64,000 nt of DNA. It comes from Coleophoma eucalyptorum. Lineage: Eukaryota; Ascomycota; Leotiomycetes; Helotiales; Dermateaceae. Of the stretch, positions 43,648 through 54,327 are shown piece after piece (the first letter of the stretch is position 1; every line of letters starts with the position of its first letter). Both the position numbers and the translations under genes were made by a program. Location of the stretch: contig JALRME010000006.1 in the NCBI GenBank assembly GCA_026120035.1, positions 992,001 to 1,056,000 of the forward strand, written 5' to 3'. The notes under the pieces are model-generated. The model had not been told where the DNA came from, ran no database searches, and saw only the letters and a list, made by a program, of their open reading frames with translations.

Positions 43648-45636
43648 ATGGATGCTCTTTACCATCCCCTTCATTCCCAGATCCGACTTCTCAAAGTCTC
43701 GCAAAGAAGCGTCCCAAGAGACGCACCAGCCAATCTCCAGTTTGAGCTCGCCGATTTCTCTCTACGATCACCCAAGTGCCCCAAATATCACGCTCTCTCC
43801 TATCACTGGGGTGCAAAGGGCGAAATCTCCATTTTTGTGAATGGCGTCAAGGTGCTGGTGCGAGAAAACCTATACACTTTTCTTTTACAAGCATCAACCT
43901 CTGATGCATTTGGCCCGGAGTCTTGGTGGTGGATTGATGCGATTTGCATCAATCAGAATGACCCAGCTGAGAAGCCGTTGCAGCTGAAGCTCATGGGGGA
44001 TATCTACAAGGAAGCGACCCAAGTCGTTGTTTGGCTTGGGGTCGAGACCAAAGAGAGTCGCACTGCAGCCGACTCGCTGCACTACCTCTATGAAATGCGC
44101 TGGACGTGGGATATCAACGACGATCAACAATTCCGGAAGCTGAGATCCTCCGAGAAGGTCGATTGGGCTGCCGTGCAAAGTCTTCTGCACCGACCGTGGT
44201 GGACTCGGGTATGGACGCTGCAGGAGTTTCTGCTGGCGCAGAAGCTGGTTTTCTATTGGGGGCGCCATTCAATTGATGGTGATGTAGTGCGGAGTGCCAT
44301 GTTTGCTACCTACATCGCGGGGGGTGCAGATGACAAGCTTATAGACAAGACAGCGTTTGACGCTGGCTGGAATCGCCGACGGATGAGACAGTTCAAAGAA
44401 GCTGTTGATGAAGGGGAAGAGAATGTGCAGATGCGCCTTGTCGCGATGCTGGCATATATTGGAGACTCCGATGCTACCGATCCCCGAGATCGCCTCTATT
44501 CCTTGTTAGGCCTTTGTGCTAAAGAAGATCGCCAACTGGTCAAAGACCCAGATTATGGGCTGCCGGTAAATGAGCTCTATACGAACCTTGTCATCTCTTT
44601 CGTGAAGAAATTCCGGAGTCTAGATGTCATCTGTTTCGCGCATCTCTTCAGGTCTCGAGATCCGTCTAAAAACCTCGTCCCAAGTTGGGTGCCGGATTGG
44701 AGAATACATGTTAGATGCGAACCTGTACCCGTGATGGCCAGCCAGAGTGCGACGCTGCATATTGGAAATTTTCGTGCATTGAAAGGTGACCCGGGTACAG
44801 CTAAGTATTGCGCGTCCAAAAACCTCGAACCTCAAGTCCAATTCTCGACCGATATCGGGTGGACGGCAGGAGAGAAGGGGGCCGTTATCTCAAATGACGC
44901 GACCCTTCTTTTATGTCGGGGTATTCGCCTAGATGCAATTGATGGACTGGGGGGTATGGTAGAAATGGGTTCAAAAAATGTAGATGTCCTGAGAGAGTGC
45001 ATCCAGTCCACAGAAATCAAGAACTTACCGAGAAAGAAAAGGGGTAGGAGAAAGCCGATAAGTTCGAAAGACAGTGCTATCCTGGATGTCTTAGTTCGGA
45101 GCCTGGTTCTTGATCGTTCAGACCGATATCTTGACCATAAACTGGGCTCAAGAGATAGGTCTTTCGCCGAGGAGTTCTTAGCTGCTTGCCATGGAAATAT
45201 GAAGACCTCTGATATTATCCAAAAACAGTGGAAGGAATGGTATGAACTCAACAAGGACTTACTAATTGGTGGGACTTCCTTTCGAGAAAGGACCCAGAAA
45301 TTGGAGATTTCCGAATCTCTTTCCACATCTGGCAGATGTGCCGATACGACACATCCTGATTCGTTCATAGCTCGTTGGCGTGACACCGTGAGGACTATGT
45401 CGCGAAGACTCATGGTCACAGCCGATGGATATATTGGTATGGCTCCAGCGGCTGCTAAAAAAGGAGACGTTGTATGTGTGCTATTTGGATGTAACATTCC
45501 TGTTGTATTACGTGAGAAAAAGGATAGTATATATGAACTGGTAGGAGAGTGCTATGTTCATGGATTTATGGAAGGCGAGGCTATAGAGGAATGGAGAGCC
45601 AGATATCGTGAGGCAAGCATATTTCCGCTCCGTTAA
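43648..45636 (+). CDS. HET-domain protein (heterokaryon incompatibility type)
   Basis: An intronless gene of 662 residues. I start at the ATG at 43648 because the open frame upstream has no ATG. The HET domain covers about residues 45-200, with 'CPKYHALSYHWGA', 'WWWIDAICINQNDPAEKPLQLKLMGDIYKEATQVVVWLG' and 'RPWWTRVWTLQEF' in the usual order. Then comes 'DPRDRLYSLLGLC', the second conserved family block, and a long variable region to the C-terminus, which has 'RRLMVTADGYIGMAPAAAKKGDVVCVLFG', the common C-terminal motif of this family. HET proteins trigger cell death when unlike strains fuse or after other cues. No NACHT, STAND or NLR partner lies next to it, so no allorecognition pair is proposed. 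Complete and apparently intact. Confidence 0.93.
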   Translation: MDALYHPLHSQIRLLKVSQRSVPRDAPANLQFELADFSLRSPKCPKYHALSYHWGAKGEISIFVNGVKVLVRENLYTFLLQASTSDAFGPESWWWIDAICINQNDPAEKPLQLKLMGDIYKEATQVVVWLGVETKESRTAADSLHYLYEMRWTWDINDDQQFRKLRSSEKVDWAAVQSLLHRPWWTRVWTLQEFLLAQKLVFYWGRHSIDGDVVRSAMFATYIAGGADDKLIDKTAFDAGWNRRRMRQFKEAVDEGEENVQMRLVAMLAYIGDSDATDPRDRLYSLLGLCAKEDRQLVKDPDYGLPVNELYTNLVISFVKKFRSLDVICFAHLFRSRDPSKNLVPSWVPDWRIHVRCEPVPVMASQSATLHIGNFRALKGDPGTAKYCASKNLEPQVQFSTDIGWTAGEKGAVISNDATLLLCRGIRLDAIDGLGGMVEMGSKNVDVLRECIQSTEIKNLPRKKRGRRKPISSKDSAILDVLVRSLVLDRSDRYLDHKLGSRDRSFAEEFLAACHGNMKTSDIIQKQWKEWYELNKDLLIGGTSFRERTQKLEISESLSTSGRCADTTHPDSFIARWRDTVRTMSRRLMVTADGYIGMAPAAAKKGDVVCVLFGCNIPVVLREKKDSIYELVGECYVHGFMEGEAIEEWRARYREASIFPLR

Positions 45637-45697
45637 GATTATCGAACAAAACTAGCAGATATTATATATTACAACACAGCATTCTTCTAAAAATTCC

Positions 45698-46755
45698 CTA
45701 CAGAATATCCACCAATCCAACAGCCGCGTCACTGGTGTTGCATCCCCAGTTCTGAGGCGTAGTCTAAGCCGGAGTCAGTTCATGAAAAATCAATGGAAGC
45801 GTGGAAGAGTCACACATACCTGCATAATCAAGTCACCATAGTCCAGAATAACCTCATTATACCCACTCCCCAAACTCTCAACAACCCTTAATCGAACGAC
45901 ACCATTGCGAACAGCATCGTTAAAGCCCTCCTGCAACAATTCATCGCCGTCGAATCTCTGCCTCCGCAGCACCTCTAAGAAGCCCGCATAATACTCTCGT
46001 GTCCAGTCGCCAAGATTGCTTTCCCAATCCGATCTCACATCTTTACTGCGCTTCAGTTTTGCAGCGATCTCTTCAAACTCTGGCTCAAAAGTTAGATCGG
46101 CGTTGAGCAGGGCGATCCGGGTATTTTGCAAGATGCCATTGATCTTGGCCTCGTAGTCCTTCTTGATTGAATAGCGACAGAGAAAACTAAGAGATGATGC
46201 TCCTGCAGGCTGTGGCGCAGATGAGAGAGCTTGCGGCAACTCTGCGGCGGCGTCGCCGATATTGGTGCCAAAATACTGAGGGTGGAAGAGGATTTGTAGA
46301 ACGCCGTTTTGGATATCACATCCGCAATAATTCACGTCGTTTGATGGAATGACAGTCAGGCTGTGAGTAGTCACCACGGAGTTCAGCTCTTCTTTGAGCA
46401 GATCGCCATGCGTGCATAAATAGCGTTTCAAATGGTAGATGAAGCCTTCGACATATCTGAACAACGAGGTTAGGTCCAGTGATCCTTTGGGGAGAGATAT
46501 CCATTACCCGGATATGCATTCACCCAGACACCTTTGTGAATAAGTATCGTCCTCCGCGAAAGTAAACAAGTAAGAAGGAGATACGTCAAACGTCCATTCT
46601 CTTCCTAGTAGCAATTTCAACTCTTCTGTGAACCCAGGGATTTTGGATTCCCATCCATCCCGGACTAATAAAATGTCAGCAACGCCACTCATATGAGATG
46701 AAGGTTGAAGCTGACCGTTCTTGCGCACAGAAAGAGGGACCTTTGACACAGTCAT
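45698..46755 (-). CDS. Unrecognised protein, three exons
   Basis: Exons 46755-46532 (or 46508), 46456-45820 and 45763-45698 join in frame to 308 (or 316) residues. The first donor is uncertain: GTGTCT at 46531 gives a 75-bp intron, GTAATG at 46507 a 51-bp one, and both keep the frame. The start at 46755 (MTVSKVPLSV) is chosen because longer readings lack an ATG. The last junction is firm (GTATGT donor; exon 3 ends 'DAAVGLVDIL'). Visible are 'GFTEELKLLLGREWTFDVSPSYLFTFAEDD', a region with several cysteines ('NYCGCDIQNGVLQILFHPQYFG'), and charged helices ('FEEIAAKLKRSKDVRSDWESNLGDW'). There is no signal peptide or membrane span. I do not recognise a family. The gene ends 61 bp beyond the HET gene's stop, in convergent orientation. 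Confidence 0.7.
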
Positions 46756-47963
46756 ATCTGCAGGTTGGTGAATTGGGTATTTGAGGAGAACAACTAGATA
46801 ATGCAGACCAGGTACCGGTACAGAGGGGAGTGTATGACAAGAAAAAAATCTCACATGTGAAGAGACAATGCCTTCAATATATGTATTTCCATTGAGAGAG
46901 CCACTAAATCGCTACAAGCAGCTGGGGTGCCACCAGTCCGAGAACGGCGTGGAGCCAAGGCTGTCAAAGTCTCGCGTAACTTAAAAGTGGTAGCTATTCA
47001 ATAATATGCGAAAACGTGACCCCTCCAGACCGTCCAGAATCCAGCCACTTTAGCCGCCTCTTCATGAATTTGTGAGCCGTATTTATATAGAAGAGTTGTC
47101 AGATACTCAAATGAAAAAAATCTCTTCGTGATCTTAACCATTATTCGTGTCAGTAACGGGAAATTTCTCATTCAGGATATTGGAATGAATTAATTCGAAA
47201 GGTCGATACCTCGGAGGGCCGCCGCTTGAGGAAGTTGTAACATTGCCATCTAGATGCGCTAACGGCTGGACGCTAAACGCTGAGCGGCAGCCGTTTGATT
47301 TAGTATGTACAACAACCGTCCATACGGTGTTTCTAGAACCATGTACTTAGACAAATAAAATAGGGGAATGAAATATTACTTATAAAAACGGTTGTGCCGC
47401 TAGTGTCCGGATTACTAGCCTCATTGAAGAGTCCTCCTGGGGAAAGGACTCTTGTGAAGTCCAATTACGACAATTTCACTGCTTGCGAATGATTGGGTGG
47501 TGGCGTTCATATGTAAGACGGAAAAAGGACAACCTGGTAGGTTTATGACGACTCTTGAGAGCCCGCTTCGAAGGTATAGCCTTCACATCGAACCACTAGA
47601 CTCAGCATAAAACATGATAAGAAAGATTAAGCGGGTATTAATTCAACTGCAAGGAATGTTTATTCAGTTTCCAATAGCTTCTACTCAGCAGTACATCTAG
47701 CCCAGCTAATGAAAGCAACGGCATTCAGTGAGCCAAGGAGGGCTCGCTTAGTCCAGAAGGCACAGCATGACATGACGCGCGTGCTAAAAATATCACAATT
47801 CGCTAAGATTCATCACTTCACCACCCTGAACATTTTGACGAAAAGTTGATCTCGAGTCCCCTCCTCAAATTCGACCCTTGAAGCCCGAACTCTTTGAGAT
47901 TCTGTCCAGCAGGGCAAACTGGCAAAAAGACAATGAAACTGATAGAGAAGCAGCTTCCTATTT
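46756..47963. other. Intergenic, no gene seen
   Basis: Lies upstream of the unrecognised gene (promoter near 46756-46900). A minus-strand segment at 47540-47612 has a tRNA-like D-arm but no T-arm, so I do not call it. Otherwise the stretch is AT-rich without features. Confidence 0.5.
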
Positions 47964-48030
47964 GGGTTCATCCGTGGATTGAACACGGGACCTCGAGGCA
48001 GATCCCTTGTACGCAAACTAAAACCACAAA
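47964..48030 (-). pseudogene. Decayed tRNA-Pro copy
   Basis: The minus strand at 47990-47964 reads as a proper T-arm (CCGTG-TTCAATC-CACGG) and 3' acceptor strand (ATGAACC plus discriminator C). It closely resembles the intact tRNA-Pro 210 bp away. The 5' half (D-arm and anticodon arm, towards 48030) has lost its pairing and has run into T-rich sequence. It is probably a dead or truncated duplicate; a tRNA-derived short element is the alternative. Confidence 0.5.
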
Positions 48031-48197
48031 AAACCACACTTTTTTTTTCCTCTTCTTTAAACGTGACAGCTTCGCAAAAGATGCTTCGTTAAAAATTACC
48101 TCGCTAAAAAAAATGCTTCTCCTATAATACACAAAAATAAATGTATGGAGAAGTCATTGATTGTAAGCAATAATATAAATCTCTAGGATTTAAAAAG

Positions 48198-48203
48198 AAA
48201 AAA
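48198..48203 (-). terminator. Possible Pol III terminator of tRNA-Pro
   Basis: On the minus strand a run of six T residues lies 37 nt beyond the tRNA 3' end. This is the first such run downstream. The distance is longer than usual, so the call is weak. Confidence 0.35.
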
Positions 48204-48239
48204 GACATTCGACATCATTAGCTGTCGAGTCACATGACT

Positions 48240-48327
48240 GGGCTCATCCGCGGATCGAACGCGGGACCTCTCGCAATTGTGCTTGGGTATACCCTAAGCG
48301 AGAATCATACCACTAGACCAATGAACC
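48240..48327 (-). tRNA. tRNA-Pro (anticodon AGG) with a 16-nt intron
   Basis: Reading the minus strand: the acceptor stem GGTTCAT pairs with ATGAGCC (one G-U wobble). Next come a GTC/GAT D-stem with TAGTGGTAT loop and an anticodon stem CTCGC/GCGAG. The loop is TTAGGG + T, interrupted after position 37 by a 16-nt intron. A short variable region, T-arm CCGCG-TTCGATC-CGCGG and discriminator C complete the 72-nt mature form. The anticodon AGG reads CCU (and CCC after A34 editing). The intron position is the canonical one for eukaryotic nuclear tRNAs, cut by the tRNA splicing endonuclease. Confidence 0.95.
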
Positions 48328-48832
48328 ATTGTCAGGATTTGTTGACGTCGAATCTCTTATTTCAAATTAACAAATCATGCAAAAGTGGCTGAGAATTGGA
48401 AGAAGAGAATTTCAAATATTTAGCGAGGTTTCGCCTACCTACCTTACCTTGCACCTCGCTATCTTACAGAATGTTCGAGCCGAAAGGCGAGGGAGGGGGG
48501 GTAAAAGATGATGGATGTTGTGAAATGCTTTGTAAAAGTAAGTAATAAATTCAAACTAAGTTTACTAATCAACTTTATTCAGCACAACACTTTTCTGCGT
48601 TCAAAATTTGCTAGAAATCAAGAAATGGTCAAGTAGTGATGGTCATCATGTCCATAATTCTATCTAAGAGCAGTATCTTAATATACACTTAAAGAGATCA
48701 TCCTCCTACGCATCCATTTAAAGGCCATAAAAGTGATACAACATCTAAACCTGTTAGAATACAACGAAGCACTATACTTCAGCAAACTACACGCAATAGT
48801 GAAAAAGAAAGTCGTGAAAATCGTTTATGCGC
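48328..48832. other. Intergenic, no gene seen
   Basis: Upstream flank of the tRNA and 3' flank of the secreted Ser/Ala-rich protein gene. AT-rich; contains a G-run near 48490. Confidence 0.5.
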
Positions 48833-50292
48833 CTAAGAACTGTTACACGTCGTCTCTTGAGTAGAACAATCGGACAGCGTGAAGCCAGAAGCAGTACCTC
48901 CATTGACGGCATTGGCACATTGGTTGAATTGAATATCGCAGCTACGTTGCTTGGCAGCTGCCTCGTTCACGAATGTATTACCGTTGACGGAAAATGGACG
49001 AGCGGAGTCTCCAGAATTTGTGACGGCTGGGGCTTCGATACCACCAAGGGCTCCTGTGGAGGAGCTAGTTGCAGCCGTGGTAGAAGCGGAGGCAGAGGCG
49101 GAAGTGGTTGTGGCTGAGCTGGCCGCAGTTGCAGTTGCAGCAGACCCATCCACGGTGACGGTGCCGGTGGTAGTGGAGCATATGCTGGATGTTGTAGCCG
49201 AGGATCCGCTGGCAGCACTGTTGCTTCCCTTTCCAGAGCCAGAATTGCTAGAACCGGAGTTGCTTGAGCCTGAGCTGCTAGAGCCTGAGTTGGTACTGGC
49301 AGTTGCAGTTGCCGCAGCAGCCTTTGTGGTAGCACCGGGGCCAGCCGCAACCTAGTATATATTAGTGAGCTGTTACTACAATGTTACATTGTGGAACTTA
49401 CAGCAGCGGCAGCAGCACTGGCAGCAGCTATTCCTCCAGATTGATCGTTTGCAGCTGCGTTGGGAGTGGTTCCACTACCCGAGACAGTGAATTTGGTACA
49501 ATCATCAGCAGTTCCTCGTTGCGCAACAGGCATCAAGACAGGCTGATGGTTGGTGGAAGAAGCCATGGTGCAAACACGGTAATTTCCAGCGGGAAGACCT
49601 CCAGTTACAGTAGCAGAAAGAACTCCATTGGAGTCAGCCGCATTGTTGATGCCCTTGAAAAAGGCAAACTTGGTAGGATCAAGAGCAGTCGTTGGGTTGA
49701 GACTGGATCCTAAATCCTGTACTGTGACGTGGGTATGGCCGACAACCTTGCCACCACTTAGAGCTTGTGGTGCAGAGTAGTAGGTAGCATCGGCGTTAGA
49801 GAAGGAGCCAGTGACCAGGCCGGTCATTTGAACAGTGATGTTGAAAGTTGTGTCGGACTGAATGGAGTTACCTCCAGTCTGAGGGAAGGTGATCACGGAA
49901 GAGACCATGGAGGTCTTGGCTGGAATATCACCCATGGCTATTCAATCGTAAGCGCGTGTTGGTGAGAGCTATGATAAATACTTACGGATACCGTTGCAAG
50001 ATCCGGTCAGGATCTGGAGACCGTTGGTAAGAGTTTTGCCGGAACAAAAATTGATGAAATTGTTGGTTGAGGTCGCTGATAATGCCTGTCCAACTTCGGC
50101 AGCTCCGATCTCATTACTACCGTCAGATTCAGAGCCCTTTTGAAGAGCATCTGTTGCCAAAGTCAAAGAAGTATCTGAACCGGTTGCACGTCTTGCAATG
50201 GCATGGTGGCTGTCGAGGTGTCGATGAACAAGACTACGTGACTCGACAAGACCTGCTGTTGCAAGAAGGGCGATGGCTGATGAGAACAACAT
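48833..50292 (-). CDS. Secreted protein of a conserved fungal family with Ser/Ala-rich tail
   Basis: Three exons (50292-49986, 49937-49402, 49351-48833) give 453 residues. A signal peptide (about 1-18) and a propeptide-like stretch precede a core domain: 'SLTLATDALQKGSESDG', 'NNFINFCSGKTLTNGLQILTGSCNGIPMGDIPAK', 'GGKVVGHTHVTVQDLG', 'FAFFKGINNAADSNGVLSATVTGGLPAGNYRVC', 'NHQPVLMPVAQRGTADDC'. This family is widespread in fungi and often mislabelled as a ribosomal protein; its function is not known to me. Exon 3 is Ser/Ala/Gly/Thr-rich (about 282-400) with a 15-bp coding repeat (Ser/Gly/Asn). It ends in a cysteine motif, 'RSCDIQFNQCANAVNGG...SDCSTQETTC'. A wall-associated location is plausible. 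No GPI signal is evident. Confidence 0.85.
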
Positions 50293-53200
50293 CTTGGTAG
50301 TGATTTAAAAATTGTAATTTTGGATGATTGAAAAGTGTCTAGGTGTTGTGATTGAGAATATAATAAGGACTAGCCTATAAGATAGCTGTGGTGTAGGGCA
50401 AGAATATATCGACACAGTCGTATGTGTTTGAATGAGTGTATATGAAATGAGTGTATAGAGCAAAAGTCACAGCAAAAACAAGCAAGCGAACGTAAAAGCA
50501 CCAAGGAGTGTAAGTCGAAATGATCGATATGAGTTGTCAAGAAAAGTGAGGTTCCTTCAAATATACTTATGTTCCTCAGCCCAGCGGCCTCGTCATAGAA
50601 CGAAATGAGATGGGGCCTGTCAAAGGCGTGGGTCTTATCTCACGCAGGGTATAAGGGCCAGCCGCAGTGCTTCATGTGTCTGTGCAGGAACAGAATTTCT
50701 GGAGATCGCGGTTTCACGAGGATGATGACAGGAAACTGCAGTTCAAGGCGAGCCAAGCCACGATGAGCGCTGATACTCACGCGGCGTCGATCGCCAAGCA
50801 GAACCAGAAGTTCCCTCTTGTGTGTATGGAATTGATTGGAAAGGAGGTGCACGGTACTGGATATGACCTGGAAAGAGCAGTTGGCCGCATCATGTTTGTC
50901 TTGTTACAAGGGACTTCTGGACGAACAGCAGCCTTGAGAGTATCGCTTCGCGGCTAGTGAGCCGAATTGTGAGAGCTATGACACAGGGGCAACCCTTTGC
51001 AGAAGAGAAACTTCAAGCTTATCTGCAGTAAGGACAACCGAAGAGATGCGACACTTGAGACGAAGATCTGCCTCCAGGATGCTCTGCCCTGTCGAAATTG
51101 GATTGTGGTGCGCGTGTACTGCGATGGATCCTGCGGCTCGCATCCTCTTCCAAATCCATTCGCAGTCGTGATGCATAAGTCGCGAACCGCAGCACGAATG
51201 CATCATGCGGTAAAATAAAAAAACCAAATCCCACTGTATCTAAGGGTTGGGACACCGCCGCTACCTCTTCCTCCATGTATCAGTTTCTTTGACACTTTGG
51301 ACAGACTCTGGGTCTTTCCTCAACGGCCGCCATCTGTAGCCGCTGGGTTTCAAGATGGGCGAAAAGGGCGACGATGAGACGAAGATCTCTCAGCACAATC
51401 AGATGAACTAGTGCGAAGGTGAAGTTGCATCGCATACGGAGTACAGATGAATACGAGAAAGAGGGGATGATAGGGTAGGAGTCAAGGATTGAAGGATTGG
51501 ACAGCTTGAGACTTTTCATGTTCCAGGTACGTTTTGACGCGCCGTGCCTCGGGTGAGAATAATCACATGACGCAAAATCACGTCCCGTAACTACAGAGCG
51601 CTACTCCGTCGCTACACCATGGCATGCTTCCTCTTCTCTACAGAACAATGTTTGGTTTTGCCTACTGCTATATAACTTCTTCGAATACCTGTATTTGAGC
51701 TGATCCATTGATTGTAAAGCTTAAGTATCAACTGCGAAATATCTATTGCTTGCTTAACTAGTAAAGTTCTGCCCTGGGGCTTGTATATGCTATGCATTTG
51801 AACCTCAATCTCCCATACAGACTCGTCCCGTGTATCTTGATTGACTATTAATTGCGAGTGAATGATGGAATAAATAATTTCACATCGAATAAAATGCTTA
51901 AACCATATCCCATGTGGCTCATTACTGGTTAAGAGGATGACCTTATCCAAGGGTTCCCTAGGATGACGTATTGTAATTTCTGAGTATCCAGAAAGTAACT
52001 TTTGGTAGGTAAGCTTTTCCAAGAACTTTTGCACTCCTCATACGACCCCAAGCGATAGTGTAGAATGGTCTGATCGTTTTACTTGACTATCCAATCCGCA
52101 AATCGGACTTATTCGGTCTTGAGAGACAAACCCAATAGCGGAATGTGTGTCATACTAACATCTCCCTTTGTGAGTTTCTGCACTTGGTCAATGATCATCT
52201 CTCTAGGGTTGTCCTTCCACCCTCTGAATAACGCCGCTAGGAACACGTCGGATTATTCCTGCACATCTCTATGACCAGTCCATGAGTAAAGCCGAAACTC
52301 TAGTAACATGCGATAACTATATCTCCCAGCACGAATTTCAACATTACTACACTTTTCTAATTTATAACTCTCCTTGCTTTCAGCCCAACGTGCTCCCCAG
52401 TTGTAGCGGGGGTGTATTCAAGCTGCTTAAAAGAGCAGATACGAGAGTCTGGTTTGGTATCTTGTAAAGCCAGGATCAGATTAGAGGTACAGTTGATAAG
52501 GTGATGAGTGACAAGGTAGACAAGATTGATGGAAATAGTCTGAGTCTATTACTGCATTAGCAATAGAGAGAACAATGCGCACGGAAATTACATCTTTAAT
52601 GGTAGACTTCCTACAACAAAGGTTCACAGCCACTTCAATGATTTGCAGTACCCGCAATTATTTCAACCATAAATCGGCTTACCGTTGTCACTCCTGGCGG
52701 AAAGGATCCCGTATTTAGTAAATGGCACGAAATGTCAAAACCTCAAACCGTTTTGCCCCGTTCAGTAGTGATCATAGCCGCATTACTGCTATTGTCAAAT
52801 ACGAAATTCTCTCAAGGACTGAACGATGCAGTTTGGGCGAGTTCCCTTGCTGCACATCCGTCTCTTCTTGCTCCAACCCAAGATCGCTGTACAATCTCCG
52901 TCCCATCTTCTACCATTCGGACATGTCGTCTCAAAGTTTGTAGGAAATCAGCAAGTCTAGCGCGACGGCTCGCGTTTGAGGTCTTGTCTGATAAGCGTCG
53001 CTTAACGACACCACACCAGTTACCACACCTCGCTTGCTGCCACCACGCCTGCAGGGACGAGAAATGGGGACGGACATGGTAGAAACGTGGTGGAAATACG
53101 ATGGCTGACCTTCCGGCCTTCCAGACGTGAGAGTGACATTATGCGTAAAGTTACCACATCAAGAGATTGATCTTCATGATCTGGAACCTTGGCAAGTGAT

Positions 53201-53426
53201 CTTTGTACGAGAAGTTGCATTTCTCTTATTCTTAAAAACGCGCTCTGCCCGATTCTTCCTACCTTCCTTTTTTGTTCTCTATTCTTTCCTGTCGCTCTAG
53301 TACAAACACACTCTCTTCGATAATTTCTTCTCATATCGCATCGACGTTGACGTCTGCAGCCAAGTTTTAATATTACATATACTACCATTCTACAAAGCTC
53401 ATTCTTTCGATTATCCTCGATCCAAC
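50293..53426. other. Long spacer with a possible eroded gene
   Basis: A 3.1-kb stretch. The left 300 bp are the promoter of the secreted Ser/Ala-rich gene. The middle contains the possible minus-strand remnant at 51612-52246. The right 400 bp are probably the promoter and leader of the small secreted protein gene, with pyrimidine-rich sequence at 53270-53420. Other frames (e.g. 50667-50957) have no recognisable features. Confidence 0.5.
51612..52246 (-). pseudogene. Possible eroded or unrecognised gene
   Basis: Two minus-strand open segments have protein-like composition. The upstream one (52246-52160) reads 'VFLAALFRGWKDNPREMI' and ends at a GTTAGT donor-like site. The downstream one (52034-51612) carries 'LTYQKLLSGYSEITIRHPRE' and 'VILLTSNEPHGIWFKHFI'. 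Between them are stops, and I can find no confident start, acceptor or domain. It could be a decayed gene or a gene whose exons I cannot join. No function is proposed. Confidence 0.25.
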
Positions 53427-53991
53427 ATGCAATTCACTACCATACTTGCAATGCTCACGGCCGCATCTTGCGTGACCGCTTTGCCTTCTGTAATGAATAC
53501 CCGTGCTTCCACTACTGTAGACCCAAACTCAGTCACTGGAACAAAATGCACTGATCCCTCCACGTAAGTCCTCCTAATCTTAATATCTCCCAATCAAAAA
53601 TTGAATAAGACCGTAAATGCTGATTGATTGGAATATAGCACGCTTGTCTCTCACGATATCAATGTAGCCCTTCTCAGCATCTGTGGTAGCATTGCTGGTA
53701 CCAGTACGTAGCAGTTTACAGCTTGCACAAGAGAATAATAACTGACATGTCGATATTATAGTTCAACAATGCGCAGGCAACCCTACGACCACCACTGGTA
53801 CATCAGGCACTGCATCTTTCACACTCAAGGCCGCAACATCAGGCACAACCATTGATATTACCAAGGGCCGATGGGAGCACTGTGTCGCCGCGGCTAGAGC
53901 TACTTGTGGAGATAGTCCCTTGACGAGCACTTGTATTGGAGGTGCCAACGGAAACAGTAACAATGTTGCCTTCACTCTCTCTGCCGCTTAG
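53427..53991 (+). CDS. Small secreted cysteine-containing protein
   Basis: Three exons (53427-53563, 53639-53703, 53762-53991) give 143 residues. All junctions use GT-AG and keep frame, and the individual exons are too short to stand out as open frames. A signal peptide (about 1-19: 'MQFTTILAMLTAASCVTA') is followed by a mature part with six cysteines, one each in 'GTKCTD', 'LSICGS', 'QQCAGN', 'EHCVAA', 'ATCGDS' and 'STCIGG'. It is rich in Thr, Ser, Gly and Asn and ends 'NNVAFTLSAA'. The cysteine spacing does not match a hydrophobin (no Cys-Cys pair). I recognise no family. Small secreted proteins of this kind in plant-associated fungi include effectors and surface proteins, but nothing here proves that role. 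Confidence 0.75.
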
Positions 53992-54327
53992 AACTGGAAA
54001 TATAAAAACCTTAAGATGGAATTTAAAAAAACACAAAAAACCAAATTAAATTAATCACGAACATCCCTGGGTGGATACTTGTAACGCTCTGAACTGGAAT
54101 GACATGTTATGTAAGATTGCGGTGTAGCACGTTCCTAGCTGTTGAGGTTGCTTTATGATCTACGGTGCACAACTTTCAAAAGCAATGGAAATTCAGGACT
54201 AAATCTCTGGCTTCTCGATCTAAAAGGAAATATATGGCCTAGTTGAGCATCTCGGTTCCACCTGCATTCTTTCTGATGAAACGTCATCCTGAGTAACTCT
54301 GCAGTAATATCATGCACGGTATCATAT
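53992..54327. other. Convergent intergenic region
   Basis: Shared 3' flank of the small secreted protein gene (plus) and the MFS gene (minus). A-rich at its left end, otherwise featureless. Confidence 0.6.

Noticed and set aside
47540..47612. tRNA-like sequence on the minus strand with GTCTAGTGGTT and a five-pair anticodon-like stem
   Set aside because: No T-arm, no matching acceptor stem, and position 33 of the putative anticodon loop is not T. Probably coincidence.
52035..52060. 5S rRNA-like start ('CATACGACC')
   Set aside because: Only the first nine bases match; the rest of the 5S sequence and its internal promoter are absent.
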